Source: Ensifer sp. IC4062 (GTDB lineage Bacteria > Pseudomonadota > Alphaproteobacteria > Rhizobiales > Rhizobiaceae). Taken from it: a DNA stretch of 64,000 nucleotides. The stretch is taken from positions 26,417 to 90,416 of the forward strand of contig NZ_JADYVD010000033.1 of the NCBI RefSeq assembly GCF_020193575.1, in the 5' to 3' direction. Shown in pieces: positions 54,536 through 62,676 of this stretch (its first letter is position 1; every line of letters begins with the position of its first letter). Under the pieces are notes generated by a model. That model did no database searches, was not told the origin of the DNA, and was given only the letters and a program-made list of their open reading frames with translations. Position numbers and translations under genes: made by a program.

Positions 54536-55591
54536 GTGCTCGACCAACCTTCTGTATCAATCATCATCACCAACTATAACTACGCACGCTTTCTCAGGCG
54601 TTGTATCGACAGCGCGTTGGCTCAAGACCACCCGCATACCGAGGTTATCGTCGTCGACGATGCCTCATCCGATGGATCGTCAGACATCATTCGAACATAC
54701 GGCGACAGGATCCGAGCCTGTCTTCGACCGGCCAACGGCGGACACGCGGCCGCCTTCAACACCGGTTTCGCCGCAAGTGCGGGCGACATCGTGTTCTTTC
54801 TGGACGCCGACGACTACCTCTATCCGACTGCCGTATCCGAGGTCGTCAATGCATGGGATGCCTCGGCCGCGCAGTTTCAGTTCAGGCTCCATCTTGTCGA
54901 TCAACAAGAAAGGGTAATCGATATCTTCCCGCCGCCGGAACAGCCCTTCGATACCGGCGACGTGACACCAAAACTGTTTCATCGCGGTCGCTACCAGACG
55001 ACAGTCACTAGCGGCCTTGCCTTCGCCCGTTCGGCCCTGGAAGCGGTGATGCCGATGCCGGAAGGGAAATTCCGCCAAGGAGCCGATGGCTATCTTGCAA
55101 CTGTGGCGCCGCTGCATGGACAGGTCCAGGCTACCGACGATTGCCTCGGCGCATACCGTATGCATGGTTCCAACCATTCGCTGTTCGCCGAAAAGCTGGC
55201 TGAGCGGGCCCGCTGGCGCGTGCAACATGACTTCCGCCGCCTTGAGGCTCTTTCTGCTGAGGCAGCAGCCGCCGGATCGCAACTGCAATCGGGAATTGCG
55301 TTGCGCGATCCGACTCACCTCGAAGAGCGGCTTGCATCCTTATGCATCGAGGAGACGCGGCACCCGGTCAGAGATGATTCGCGGCTGCGCCTAGCGGTAG
55401 CCGGTGCAACCGCCAGCCTTGGCATGAATTACTCTATCCGTAGGCGTGCCGTAGAAGCGGTTTGGTTCCTTGCAGTCGGGGTGCTTCCGCGGCAGATGGC
55501 GACATCGGTGCTATCCTGGAAGCTCGTGGCAACGTCCCGCCCGGCCTTCCTGTCTCTGTTGTCAAAAACCATACGGCGGGCAATGGGCTAA
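54536..55591 (+). CDS. family 2 glycosyltransferase
   Basis: A 351-residue inverting glycosyltransferase of the GT-A fold. The N-terminal blocks VSIIITNYNYARFLRRCIDSAL, VIVVDDASSDGSSDII, NGGHAAAFNTGFAASAG and the DXD motif FFLDADDYLYP are typical. The C-terminal half is less conserved. It starts at GTG with GAGG eight bases before. Only this one surface-polysaccharide gene is present, flanked by unassigned DNA and a RIME-like repeat, so its pathway is unknown. Confidence 0.88.
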   Translation: MLDQPSVSIIITNYNYARFLRRCIDSALAQDHPHTEVIVVDDASSDGSSDIIRTYGDRIRACLRPANGGHAAAFNTGFAASAGDIVFFLDADDYLYPTAVSEVVNAWDASAAQFQFRLHLVDQQERVIDIFPPPEQPFDTGDVTPKLFHRGRYQTTVTSGLAFARSALEAVMPMPEGKFRQGADGYLATVAPLHGQVQATDDCLGAYRMHGSNHSLFAEKLAERARWRVQHDFRRLEALSAEAAAAGSQLQSGIALRDPTHLEERLASLCIEETRHPVRDDSRLRLAVAGATASLGMNYSIRRRAVEAVWFLAVGVLPRQMATSVLSWKLVATSRPAFLSLLSKTIRRAMG

Positions 55592-55597
55592 CGCTAC

Positions 55598-55698
55598 TTC
55601 ATGTTTCCTTACCTCGTAACCGATTTAAGGATAAAAACGTGTAGAATTCAAAGTGCTACAGCGTCCTTTGCACGTCTCGTAGACGCGCGGCGCTGTAG
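55598..55698 (-). repeat. RIME-like element after the glycosyltransferase gene
   Basis: A full inverted copy, with the AT-rich palindrome first (GTTTCCTTACCTCG ... AAAAACGTG) and then CTACAGCGTCCTTTGCACG ... GCGCTGTAG. It ends two bases before the stop codon of the FAD oxidoreductase gene. Confidence 0.8.
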
Positions 55699-55699
55699 A

Positions 55700-56866
55700 T
55701 CAAGGAGCGCCCCCAGGCAGACTGCGGACTTGATGCCGCAGCGCGGCGATGTGGTGCGCGCACGCAAAAGACTCGGGAATATCGATAGTCGGCGGCCCAA
55801 TGATGTCGTCGATCACGAAACGCGCCAGGGCATGTGCCACGCCGAAACTGACTTTGAAGCCGCCGGTCAGCACCGATAGATTGTCATGATCGGGATGGCG
55901 GCCGACGATCGGCTCGCGTCCGGTCGCCTTTGGGCGCAGCCCGGCCCAACGCTCGATTACCTGCGCGCCACGCAACGCTGGCGCTAAAGCTTCGGCTCGC
56001 CGGATCAGGGCATCCAGTTGATCGTCCGTCGAATATGGTTCGTCGAAGCGGTTCTCGCTGGTGCTGCCGATCGCCACATGACCATCTTCGTGCGCGACGA
56101 TGTAGAGCCCATCGGTGAAGATGATCGGCGAAGCCGGATCGATGTCGGCGCTAAGCAGCGCTGCCTGCCCCTTGACCGCACCGCCGCTCGGCGCCTGCGC
56201 CGAATGCGCCAGGCGGTCGATCAGGCCAAAGCTCTCGACGCCGGCGGAGAGGATGCAATGGCCGAACGAGACAGCCCTCCCGTCTGAGAGCGTAAGCCGT
56301 CCACGTTGAGGATCGAGCGACGCAACCTCTGCCCCCTCTTCGACCCGCACATGGGGAAATTGCGCGAGGGCAGTCTTCAGCACCTGCATCAGACGCCGCG
56401 GCGCCACTCTCGCAGCGAGCGTATCATGCACAATGCCGAAGGACGCCGCCGCCGCCGCCGGCCAGTCGCGGCCGGCATCCGCATCCCGGACATACCAATG
56501 GAACCGGCGTTCGCCGGAAATCCAATGCCGCGCCGCATCTTGCTCATGCCCCAGGGCGATCTCCCTCAGGTGCGGTTTGCCAAGCGGCATAAGCCGGCCG
56601 CAGCGGCGATAATCGGCCGACAGTCCGGTCGCTCGCTGCAGTTCGGCGATCTCGTCTTCGAGCGAGACCAGCGCATCGAGCTGGAATTGCTTCTTTGCGT
56701 TCCACCGATCGGGCATATGCGGCATCAGCGCGCCGAGCAGGCCTCCGCTCGCGCCCGCGCCTGTAACGCTGCGCTCGACGAGGCACGTCGCGAGGCCGGC
56801 CCGACCAGCCATCACGGCGGCCCACAGCCCCATGACACCGCCGCCCACGATCAAAAGTTCACTCAT
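55700..56866 (-). CDS. FAD-dependent oxidoreductase of the DAO/MnmC type
   Basis: A 388-residue flavoprotein with the dinucleotide site LLIVGGGVMGLWAAVMAGRAGL and the DAO-family C-terminal RWAGLRPKATGREPIVGRHPD. Such enzymes include D-amino-acid or glycine oxidases and the FAD domain of MnmC, which trims cmnm5U to nm5U in tRNA. The adjacent divergent gene is mnmD, the methyltransferase half of MnmC, which makes the tRNA role plausible but unproven. The start at MSELLIVGG is supported by AGAAGG. Its last codon touches a RIME-like repeat. Confidence 0.75.
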   Translation of the reverse strand: MSELLIVGGGVMGLWAAVMAGRAGLATCLVERSVTGAGASGGLLGALMPHMPDRWNAKKQFQLDALVSLEDEIAELQRATGLSADYRRCGRLMPLGKPHLREIALGHEQDAARHWISGERRFHWYVRDADAGRDWPAAAAASFGIVHDTLAARVAPRRLMQVLKTALAQFPHVRVEEGAEVASLDPQRGRLTLSDGRAVSFGHCILSAGVESFGLIDRLAHSAQAPSGGAVKGQAALLSADIDPASPIIFTDGLYIVAHEDGHVAIGSTSENRFDEPYSTDDQLDALIRRAEALAPALRGAQVIERWAGLRPKATGREPIVGRHPDHDNLSVLTGGFKVSFGVAHALARFVIDDIIGPPTIDIPESFACAHHIAALRHQVRSLPGGAP

Positions 56867-56986
56867 CGATTGACCTTCTACGGCAAAATTTCCTAGATCG
56901 AGATGGATCGAAGGGCAGATTATGCAGCGTTCCACAGTGCTACCGCGACCCCCGCACGTTTTTTCAGGGCCGGAGATGACCACGCC

Positions 56987-57706
56987 ATGACAGGAACTGA
57001 TCTCGGCCAGAACCATCCGCCATCGCTGCAGAACCTAGAATGGCACGAGGGCGATATGCCCTACTCGAAGGAGTTTGGCGATCACTTTTATTGCCGCACC
57101 GACGGCCGGCTGGAGTGCGGTCATGTCTTCCTCTCCGGCAACCGGCTGCCGCAACGCTGGCAGACGGCAGAAACGTTCGTCATAGGTGAGCTTGGCTTCG
57201 GCACGGGCCTCAATTTCTGCGAAACTTGGCGGCAATGGAAGCAGACGCGGATGGAGACGGGCCAGTTGCACTTCATCTCCTTCGAGCGTTTCCCGATGCC
57301 GGCGGCCGATATCGACCGAGCACTTTCGCACTGGCCGGAAATCTCCGAGGAAAGACAGGCGCTTGTCGCGAGTTGGCCGGAAACACCGGAAGGCCACGTC
57401 GATCTCAAGTTCACGGACGAAGTTCGGCTGACGGTTGTGTGCGGGCCTGCGCTCGAGAACCTCGGCGCGTCGGAGGACACATTCGACGCCTGGTACCTCG
57501 ACGGTTTTGCTCCATCGCGCAATCCGGATATGTGGTCACAGGAGCTGATGCGGCTGGTTTTCGACAAGACCGCGTCCGGCGGCACCTTCGCGACCTATGC
57601 CGCGGCCGGCTTCGTCCGACGGAATCTCGAGGCGGCCGGGTTCATCGTCGAGCGGCGCCCAGGATTCGCCGGCAAGCGCGAGATGCTGCGCGGCGAGAAG
57701 CCCTGA
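56987..57706 (+). CDS. mnmD: tRNA nm5(s2)U34 methyltransferase MnmD
   Basis: Transfers a methyl group from SAM to nm5U or nm5s2U at tRNA position 34, giving mnm5U. The 239-residue protein reads FGDHFYCRTDGRLECGHVFLSGNRLPQRW, then the SAM motif FVIGELGFGTGLNFCETWRQW, and ends with DAWYLDGFAPSRNPDMWSQEL and GGTFATYAAAGFVRRNLEAAGF. Its length is that of a stand-alone MnmD, whereas E. coli carries it as the N-terminal part of MnmC. GGAG lies 11 bases before the ATG; the adjacent FAD enzyme is divergent. Confidence 0.9.
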   Translation: MTGTDLGQNHPPSLQNLEWHEGDMPYSKEFGDHFYCRTDGRLECGHVFLSGNRLPQRWQTAETFVIGELGFGTGLNFCETWRQWKQTRMETGQLHFISFERFPMPAADIDRALSHWPEISEERQALVASWPETPEGHVDLKFTDEVRLTVVCGPALENLGASEDTFDAWYLDGFAPSRNPDMWSQELMRLVFDKTASGGTFATYAAAGFVRRNLEAAGFIVERRPGFAGKREMLRGEKP

Positions 57707-57708
57707 TC

Positions 57709-57770
57709 ACTGCATGATTCCTTAAGTGCAACAGCGTCCTTTGCGCGTCTGATAAGACGCGGCGCTGTGG
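57709..57770. repeat. RIME-like element, internally deleted
   Basis: Begins CTGCATGATTCCTTAAG, the outer end of the AT-rich palindrome, and continues in AACAGCGTCCTTTGCGCGTC and TGATAAGACGCGGCGCTGTG. The centre of the AT-rich palindrome is lost. Confidence 0.7.
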
Positions 57771-57906
57771 ACCCGCGTTGGCAATTGTGACGGTGCTTTT
57801 CAACCTCTGCTACGCTGCACGAAGTGAACTGTCGCAAATGGCGGGGGCATGACGCGTCAAAATCTGCGAGAGAGATACCAACGGAAACGCGGGGGTGGAA
57901 TCTTTC

Positions 57907-59487
57907 ATGACCGACAATCAATTCCGGGACGCTGCGGCAGACGAAACTTCACCGCTGGAGCGACGCCGCCGATCCGGCGGCCGAGGCGCGGAACGGTCAC
58001 GAAAGCCCGCGGCCGCGAAATACCTCAACCTCGTCAACACGCTTACCAAGTCGACGGTCCTCTCGGAAGATGCTCTCGAAGCGATACATGACGCTTCCCT
58101 GACGATCCTCGAAGAAATCGGCATGGACATCATCCTGCCGGAGGCGCGCGATCGCATGACGGCGGCCGGCGCGGACGTGACGCCCGGGACCGATCGCGTC
58201 CGCTTCGATCGCGGTCTGATAATGGAGATGATCGCCTCTGCGCCCCCCGCTTTCACCATGCATGCGCGCAATCCAGTGCGAAACGTCGAGATCGGCGGCA
58301 ACAACCTCGTCTTCGCGCAGATCGCCAGCGCGCCCTTCGTTGCCGATCGCGAGGGCGGCAGGCGCACCGGCAACCAGGAGGATTTTCGCAAACTGGTCAA
58401 GCTGGCGCAGTCCTACGACATCGTGCACACCACGGGCGGCTACCCGGTCGAACCCGTCGACCTCCATGCCTCGATCCGTCACCTGGATTGTCTCTCGGAC
58501 ATGGTGAAGCTGACCGACAAGGTGTTTCATGTCTACTCGCTCGGTCGCCAGCGCAACATCGACGGCATCGAAATCGCCCGTATCGGCCGCGGCATCTCGC
58601 TCGAGCAGATGGAGCGGGAGCCGTCGCTCTTCACGATCGTCAATACCTCTTCGCCACTTCGCCTCGACGGCCCGATGCTTCAGGGCATTATCGAGATGTC
58701 GTCGCGCGATCAGGTGGTCGTCGTCACCCCCTTCACGCTTGCCGGCGCCATGGCTCCTGTCACTATTGCCGGCGCTCTGGTGCAGCAGAACGCTGAGGCG
58801 CTTTGCGGCATTGCCTTTACCCAGATGGTGCGCAAGGGGGCGCCGGTCATGTATGGCGGCTTCACCTCTAATGTCGACATGAAGACCGGCGCGCCGGCCT
58901 TCGGGACGCCGGAATACATGAAGGCCGTCATCGCCGGTGGCCAGCTTGCCCGCAAGTACAACATTCCCTACCGCACATCCAATACCAATGCGGCAAATAC
59001 GCTGGACGCGCAGTCCGCCTATGAGTCGGCACTTTCGCTCTGGGCCCTGACACAGGGCGGCGGCAATTTTGTCATGCATGCGGCCGGCTGGACGGAGGGC
59101 GGGCTGACAGCCTCATTCGAGAAGTTCATCCTTGATGTCGATATGCTGCAGATGGTGGCTGAATTTCTCCAGCCGCTCGACGTCAGCGAGGATGCGCTCG
59201 GTCTCGATGCAGTGCGTGATGTCGGTCCCGGGGGGCACTATTTTGGGACGCTGCACACGCTCCAGCGCTATGAGACGGCTTTCTACTCGCCGATCCTTTC
59301 CGATTGGCGGAACTTCGAGACCTGGACTGAGGCCGGTCGGCCGACAACCTACGATCATGCCAACCGAGTCTTCAAGCAGAAGCTCAACGACTATGAGCGC
59401 CCGCCGCTCGATCCGGCGACAGAAGAAGAGCTCGACGCTTTTGTCGCCAGGCGCAAAGAGGAAGGCGGCGTGCCGACCGATTTCTGA
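57907..59487 (+). CDS. MttB-family trimethylamine/betaine methyltransferase-like protein
   Basis: A 526-residue TIM-barrel methyltransferase of the MttB superfamily. True trimethylamine MttB uses pyrrolysine encoded by an internal TAG; this frame has none, as in the non-pyrrolysine members such as glycine betaine methyltransferase. Family blocks are SYDIVHTTGGYPVEPVD, VVTPFTLAGAMAPVTIAGALVQQNAEAL, MYGGFTSNVDMKTGAPAFGTPEYMKAV and NFVMHAAGWTEGGLTAS. The start ATG at 57907 has GGTGGA six bases before; GTG at 57895 is an alternative. No corrinoid protein or reactivase is in the window. Confidence 0.88.
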   Translation: MTDNQFRDAAADETSPLERRRRSGGRGAERSRKPAAAKYLNLVNTLTKSTVLSEDALEAIHDASLTILEEIGMDIILPEARDRMTAAGADVTPGTDRVRFDRGLIMEMIASAPPAFTMHARNPVRNVEIGGNNLVFAQIASAPFVADREGGRRTGNQEDFRKLVKLAQSYDIVHTTGGYPVEPVDLHASIRHLDCLSDMVKLTDKVFHVYSLGRQRNIDGIEIARIGRGISLEQMEREPSLFTIVNTSSPLRLDGPMLQGIIEMSSRDQVVVVTPFTLAGAMAPVTIAGALVQQNAEALCGIAFTQMVRKGAPVMYGGFTSNVDMKTGAPAFGTPEYMKAVIAGGQLARKYNIPYRTSNTNAANTLDAQSAYESALSLWALTQGGGNFVMHAAGWTEGGLTASFEKFILDVDMLQMVAEFLQPLDVSEDALGLDAVRDVGPGGHYFGTLHTLQRYETAFYSPILSDWRNFETWTEAGRPTTYDHANRVFKQKLNDYERPPLDPATEEELDAFVARRKEEGGVPTDF

Positions 59488-59495
59488 TGGAACGT

Positions 59496-59600
59496 CTACA
59501 GCGCCGCGCGTCTTGATCAGACGCGCAAAGGACACTGTAGCATTTTGAATTGCTGCATGTTCCTATCCTTAAATCGGGTAGGATTTAAGGATACATGCAG
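59496..59600 (+). repeat. RIME-like element, full-length copy
   Basis: The best-preserved copy. The first palindrome pairs CTACAGCGCCGCGCGTC with its inverse around TTGATCAG, then GCATTTTGAATTGC leads to the second: TGCATGTTCCTATCCTTAAATC, GGGTA, GGATTTAAGGATACATGCAG. It follows the methyltransferase stop codon. Confidence 0.85.
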
Positions 59601-59631
59601 TAGAGTGTGACGCCTGGCAGCATGTCTTGCG

Positions 59632-60081
59632 CTACGGAAACACCACGGAGCGGACCGTTGCGATCAGTTGGTCCGTGGGCACTGCGACGCAGTTGCGATC
59701 GATCTCCGCAAGGGTCCTTTCTTTGACCTGGTGCGAAAGCAGCTTCCTGAGGTCGCCCAGCGTCTTGGGTGCGGCGCAGATCACAAGGTTCTCGAAGGCG
59801 TGTTCAAGCGCGTAGTGGTCGAGTTTCCCGGCAATCTCCATGGCGAAGCGGTGCTGCTCCTCGCGGACCGGGTCAGTGCTGTATTCCATCGCCGAACGGC
59901 CGTAACCGACCGACGAGTGGCTGCGGCCCGGTTTATCGGCCATTATATCCCGAGCACGCTTGGTCTCGATTTCGTATGTCTCCACTTCCGGTTGCTGGCG
60001 TCCATCCTTCAGCAAGTTGACGTCCTTCAAGATGCGCGCCGTGTTTCCGTCGGCTGCCAGTATCCAAATCCGGTTCCGCAC
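59632..60081 (-). CDS. host-attachment-type (baeRF-like) protein
   Basis: A 149-residue protein with RNRIWILAADGNTARILKD, SSVGYGRSAMEYSTDP, EEQHRFAMEIAGKLDHYALEHAFENLVICAAPKTLGDLRKLL and RTLAEIDRNCVAVPTDQL, the pattern of the host-attachment protein family (first described for A. tumefaciens binding to plant cells), which is related to archaeal/bacterial release factor domains. A GTG start is proposed since GGGGAG lies 8 bases before it; a longer ATG start lacks a ribosome-binding site. The biochemical role is unknown. Confidence 0.75.
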   Translation of the reverse strand: MRNRIWILAADGNTARILKDVNLLKDGRQQPEVETYEIETKRARDIMADKPGRSHSSVGYGRSAMEYSTDPVREEQHRFAMEIAGKLDHYALEHAFENLVICAAPKTLGDLRKLLSHQVKERTLAEIDRNCVAVPTDQLIATVRSVVFP

Positions 60082-60201
60082 TATTTTCTCCCCTGTGTCG
60101 TGGATGGCAGATAGATCGGCGAAGGTCATCAGGCAGAACGGCCGAAGCCGTTTCAGGTTCCCTCCTGCCGAAATCTTTCACACGCAATGCGCGCGCCCGG
60201 A

Positions 60202-60876
60202 CTACATTCGGGCAAGGTAAGCGTCGAAACTGCGCTCCGGTGTTGGTTCGTATTGCTCCCGCTCGGTACTGAGCGAAGTGATCCTATCAACCCGAAAATC
60301 ACGGAAGTCCTGGCGCAATTCGCACCAAGCCGTGAGTAGCCAGTTGTGCCCGAAAACGCTAAGACCGAGCGGCCAAATTGTACGCTCGGACGTCAGTTCT
60401 GCAAGGCTTTCGTACGTCACGTGCAACTTCCGCCTGGCCGCAATCGCCCGACGTATTTCGCCAAGCAGCAGAGGCGGATCAGGCTGCATTGCCGAGCGGA
60501 AAGCTCGCAGCGGCGCTTCTCTCAACCTTTTTGCGTGATCCGGCGGCAATCCATGTCCGATCTTCTCTATCGCCTCGCGCGCGGCTTGCGCCAGACGCCT
60601 ATCTCCAAGCATCTGAACGGCGCGGGCGCCAAATGCGATCGCCTCCAGTTGCTCGAAGGTGAAGGTGAGCGGCGGCACATCAATGGCCTCCCGCAGCAGG
60701 TAACCCACGCCACGTTCACCGTCGATCGGCGCTCCCGATGCCATCAGATGCTCCATGTCGCGGTAGATCGTGCGCGGCGCGACTTCCATCCTTTCGGCAA
60801 TTTCCCGCGCCGTCATTGCCTTGCCAGACGCACGCATGAGCTGAATGATGCGAAACAACCGATCGGCGGGTCGCAT
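60202..60876 (-). CDS. YafY-type HTH/WYL-domain regulator
   Basis: A 224-residue regulator. The N-terminal helix-turn-helix reads MTAREIAERMEVAPRTIYRDMEHLMASGAPIDGERGVGYLL; the C-terminal WYL-like domain has TYESLAELTSERTIWPLGLSVFGHNWLLTAWCELRQDFRDFRVDRI. It binds DNA as part of a one-component system. The divergent gene 83 bases away, a small monooxygenase, is a likely target. The effector is unknown. Confidence 0.85.
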   Translation of the reverse strand: MRPADRLFRIIQLMRASGKAMTAREIAERMEVAPRTIYRDMEHLMASGAPIDGERGVGYLLREAIDVPPLTFTFEQLEAIAFGARAVQMLGDRRLAQAAREAIEKIGHGLPPDHAKRLREAPLRAFRSAMQPDPPLLLGEIRRAIAARRKLHVTYESLAELTSERTIWPLGLSVFGHNWLLTAWCELRQDFRDFRVDRITSLSTEREQYEPTPERSFDAYLARM

Positions 60877-60959
60877 GATGTCACCTCCCCAAACACTATG
60901 GCCATAAGGCTGGCAGTTGGAGTGTGGTTAAGTCAAGCTGTGTTGAAAAGGAGGCTACG

Positions 60960-61259
60960 ATGACGGCCCAACGTGTACTCGAACTCGCTGTCTGCACCGT
61001 GAGGGACAAGAAGGCAGCACTCGCCGCTCGCGACCGCGCCATGCGGGCCGTGTCCCGCTATCCCGGTTTCGTATCGTGGCGCGCCGTGACTGCCTGCGAA
61101 ATGACCGATCTGCTCGCCGACCTGGTCGAGTGGGAAACACTAGGCGCCGCCGAGGCCGCCGGCGAGCGTGTACTGAGTGATCCGGAATTTACGCCGTACA
61201 TGGCGGCGATCACGCGGGTAAGACTGATGCAGCACTTCGTCACCGAACGGCAGATCTGA
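60960..61259 (+). CDS. small ABM-domain (antibiotic biosynthesis monooxygenase-like) protein
   Basis: A 99-residue protein with a ferredoxin-like fold expected from ELAVCTVRDKKAALAARDRAMRAVSRYPGFVSWRAVT and DLVEWETLGAAEAAGERVLSDPEFTPYM. It fits the ABM superfamily, which covers small cofactor-free monooxygenases and heme-degrading proteins. AAAAGGAGGCTACG gives an excellent ribosome-binding site. It is divergent from the WYL regulator and lies 21 bases before the AlkC-like gene, so co-transcription is likely. Confidence 0.7.
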   Translation: MTAQRVLELAVCTVRDKKAALAARDRAMRAVSRYPGFVSWRAVTACEMTDLLADLVEWETLGAAEAAGERVLSDPEFTPYMAAITRVRLMQHFVTERQI

Positions 61260-61280
61260 GCAGGGAAGACGACCTGACCG

Positions 61281-62381
61281 ATGGCAGAACCGCTCAAGCA
61301 CCTGTTGCACCCGGGTGTCGTCCTTGACATCGCGACGCATCTGGGCCGGAATGCGGCCGCATTCGACCGCGAGCGCTTTATTGCGCTCGCAACGCACGAC
61401 CTGGATTCGCTCGAACTAATGCAGCGGGCACGGCAGATCTGCGACGCCCTCTTTCAAACGCTGCCCGAGCATTTCCCTGACGCCGCCGAGACCCTGGAGC
61501 GTGCGCTGCCGAGAGGCGACGCACCGGGGCTGAGCGGCTGGGCGCTTCTTCCGGTGAACCAGTTCATCGCGGCCCGCGGCCTTGACGATTTCGAACGCTC
61601 GCTCTCGCTTCTGCGCCGCCTGACACCGCATTTCACGGCGGAATTCGGCATCCGCGCGTTCGTTCATCGGGATCTGCAACGGGCGCTGGCCACGATCTCA
61701 GGCTGGACCGGCGACAGCAATCATCATGTCCGGCGGCTAGCGAGCGAAGGCACGCGCCCGCGTCTGCCTTGGGCCATGCGGCTCCCGGACCTCATCTGCG
61801 ATCCACGCCCCATCCTTCCGATAATCGCCGCGCTGATCGATGACCCGGAAGATTACGTGCGCCGCTCCGTCGCCAACAGCCTCAACGACATCGCCAAGGA
61901 TCATCCGGATCTCGTCGCGCGGTTCGTGGCCGCGCATGTCGACGGCGCATCGCCGGCACGCCTGAGATTGCTCCGCCACGCTTGCCGTACGCTTCTGAAG
62001 CAGGGGCATGTGGAGGCACTCGCCAATTTCGGTTTCGGTGCATTGTCAGCCATCGATGCCAGTTTGACACTGGGCACACCACTTGTCCGTCTCGGCGAGC
62101 ATCTTCGCTTCGGTCTCGAAATACAGAATTCCAGTGCAGCCGAACAAAAGGTCATGATCGACTACGCCGTGCATCATCAGAAGGCGAACGGCACGAGATC
62201 GCCGAAAGTGTTCAAGTGGACGACAATGACGCTCGAACCAGGTGCGGTCCTCGAAATCGAGAAACGCCACGCGATCCGCCTGATCACGACGCGGCGCTAC
62301 TATGCCGGCGAGCACCGGCTGGTCATTCTGATCAACGGCCAACCGGTCGCGGATACCGATTTCGAACTCTTGATCGACTGA
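61281..62381 (+). CDS. AlkC-like DNA alkylation repair protein
   Basis: A 366-residue protein. The N-terminal two thirds are HEAT-like helical repeats (LLRRLTPHFTAEFGIRAF, ASEGTRPRLPWAMRL, ILPIIAALIDDPEDYVRRSVANSLNDIAKDHPDLV), the hallmark of AlkD/AlkC glycosylases for alkylated bases. The C-terminal beta-rich part (LRFGLEIQNSSAAEQKVMIDYAVHH ... GEHRLVILINGQPVADTDFELLID) fits the immunoglobulin-like domain described for AlkC. Catalysis is not shown. It follows the ABM gene by 21 bases. Confidence 0.8.
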   Translation: MAEPLKHLLHPGVVLDIATHLGRNAAAFDRERFIALATHDLDSLELMQRARQICDALFQTLPEHFPDAAETLERALPRGDAPGLSGWALLPVNQFIAARGLDDFERSLSLLRRLTPHFTAEFGIRAFVHRDLQRALATISGWTGDSNHHVRRLASEGTRPRLPWAMRLPDLICDPRPILPIIAALIDDPEDYVRRSVANSLNDIAKDHPDLVARFVAAHVDGASPARLRLLRHACRTLLKQGHVEALANFGFGALSAIDASLTLGTPLVRLGEHLRFGLEIQNSSAAEQKVMIDYAVHHQKANGTRSPKVFKWTTMTLEPGAVLEIEKRHAIRLITTRRYYAGEHRLVILINGQPVADTDFELLID

Positions 62382-62676
62382 AGGGGACGGTTTCGCACGT
62401 GCGAAAAGATAGGTCTTGACTTTTGAGGCCAAAACAACGACATCGGCGCAGCGTCACCTTCCGGCCGCCGCGTGAGCGCGCCCTCGGCAACCACTTCCAA
62501 GCCGTGAAGAAGGAAAAGCGCGAACATCCGCCTGATCGGCGGCAGCACAGGCGCATGACGATTCTTCTTTAACCCACAAGTTCCCAATTCACGCGGGGTT
62601 CTTGATGCCAGACTGACCGGAGTTGCAAAAGGGCGATTCCGGCGAATGCGTTTGGCGTCCCCGAAAGGTATATCCT
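62382..62676. other. AlkC-helicase intergenic region
   Basis: This 295-base gap contains no gene or repeat that I recognise. Its last part forms the leader of the helicase gene, which begins at a TTG codon. Confidence 0.5.

Noticed and set aside
57997..59079. 360-codon minus-strand frame
   Set aside because: Antisense to the MttB-family gene and rich in Arg, His and Asp as expected for a shadow.
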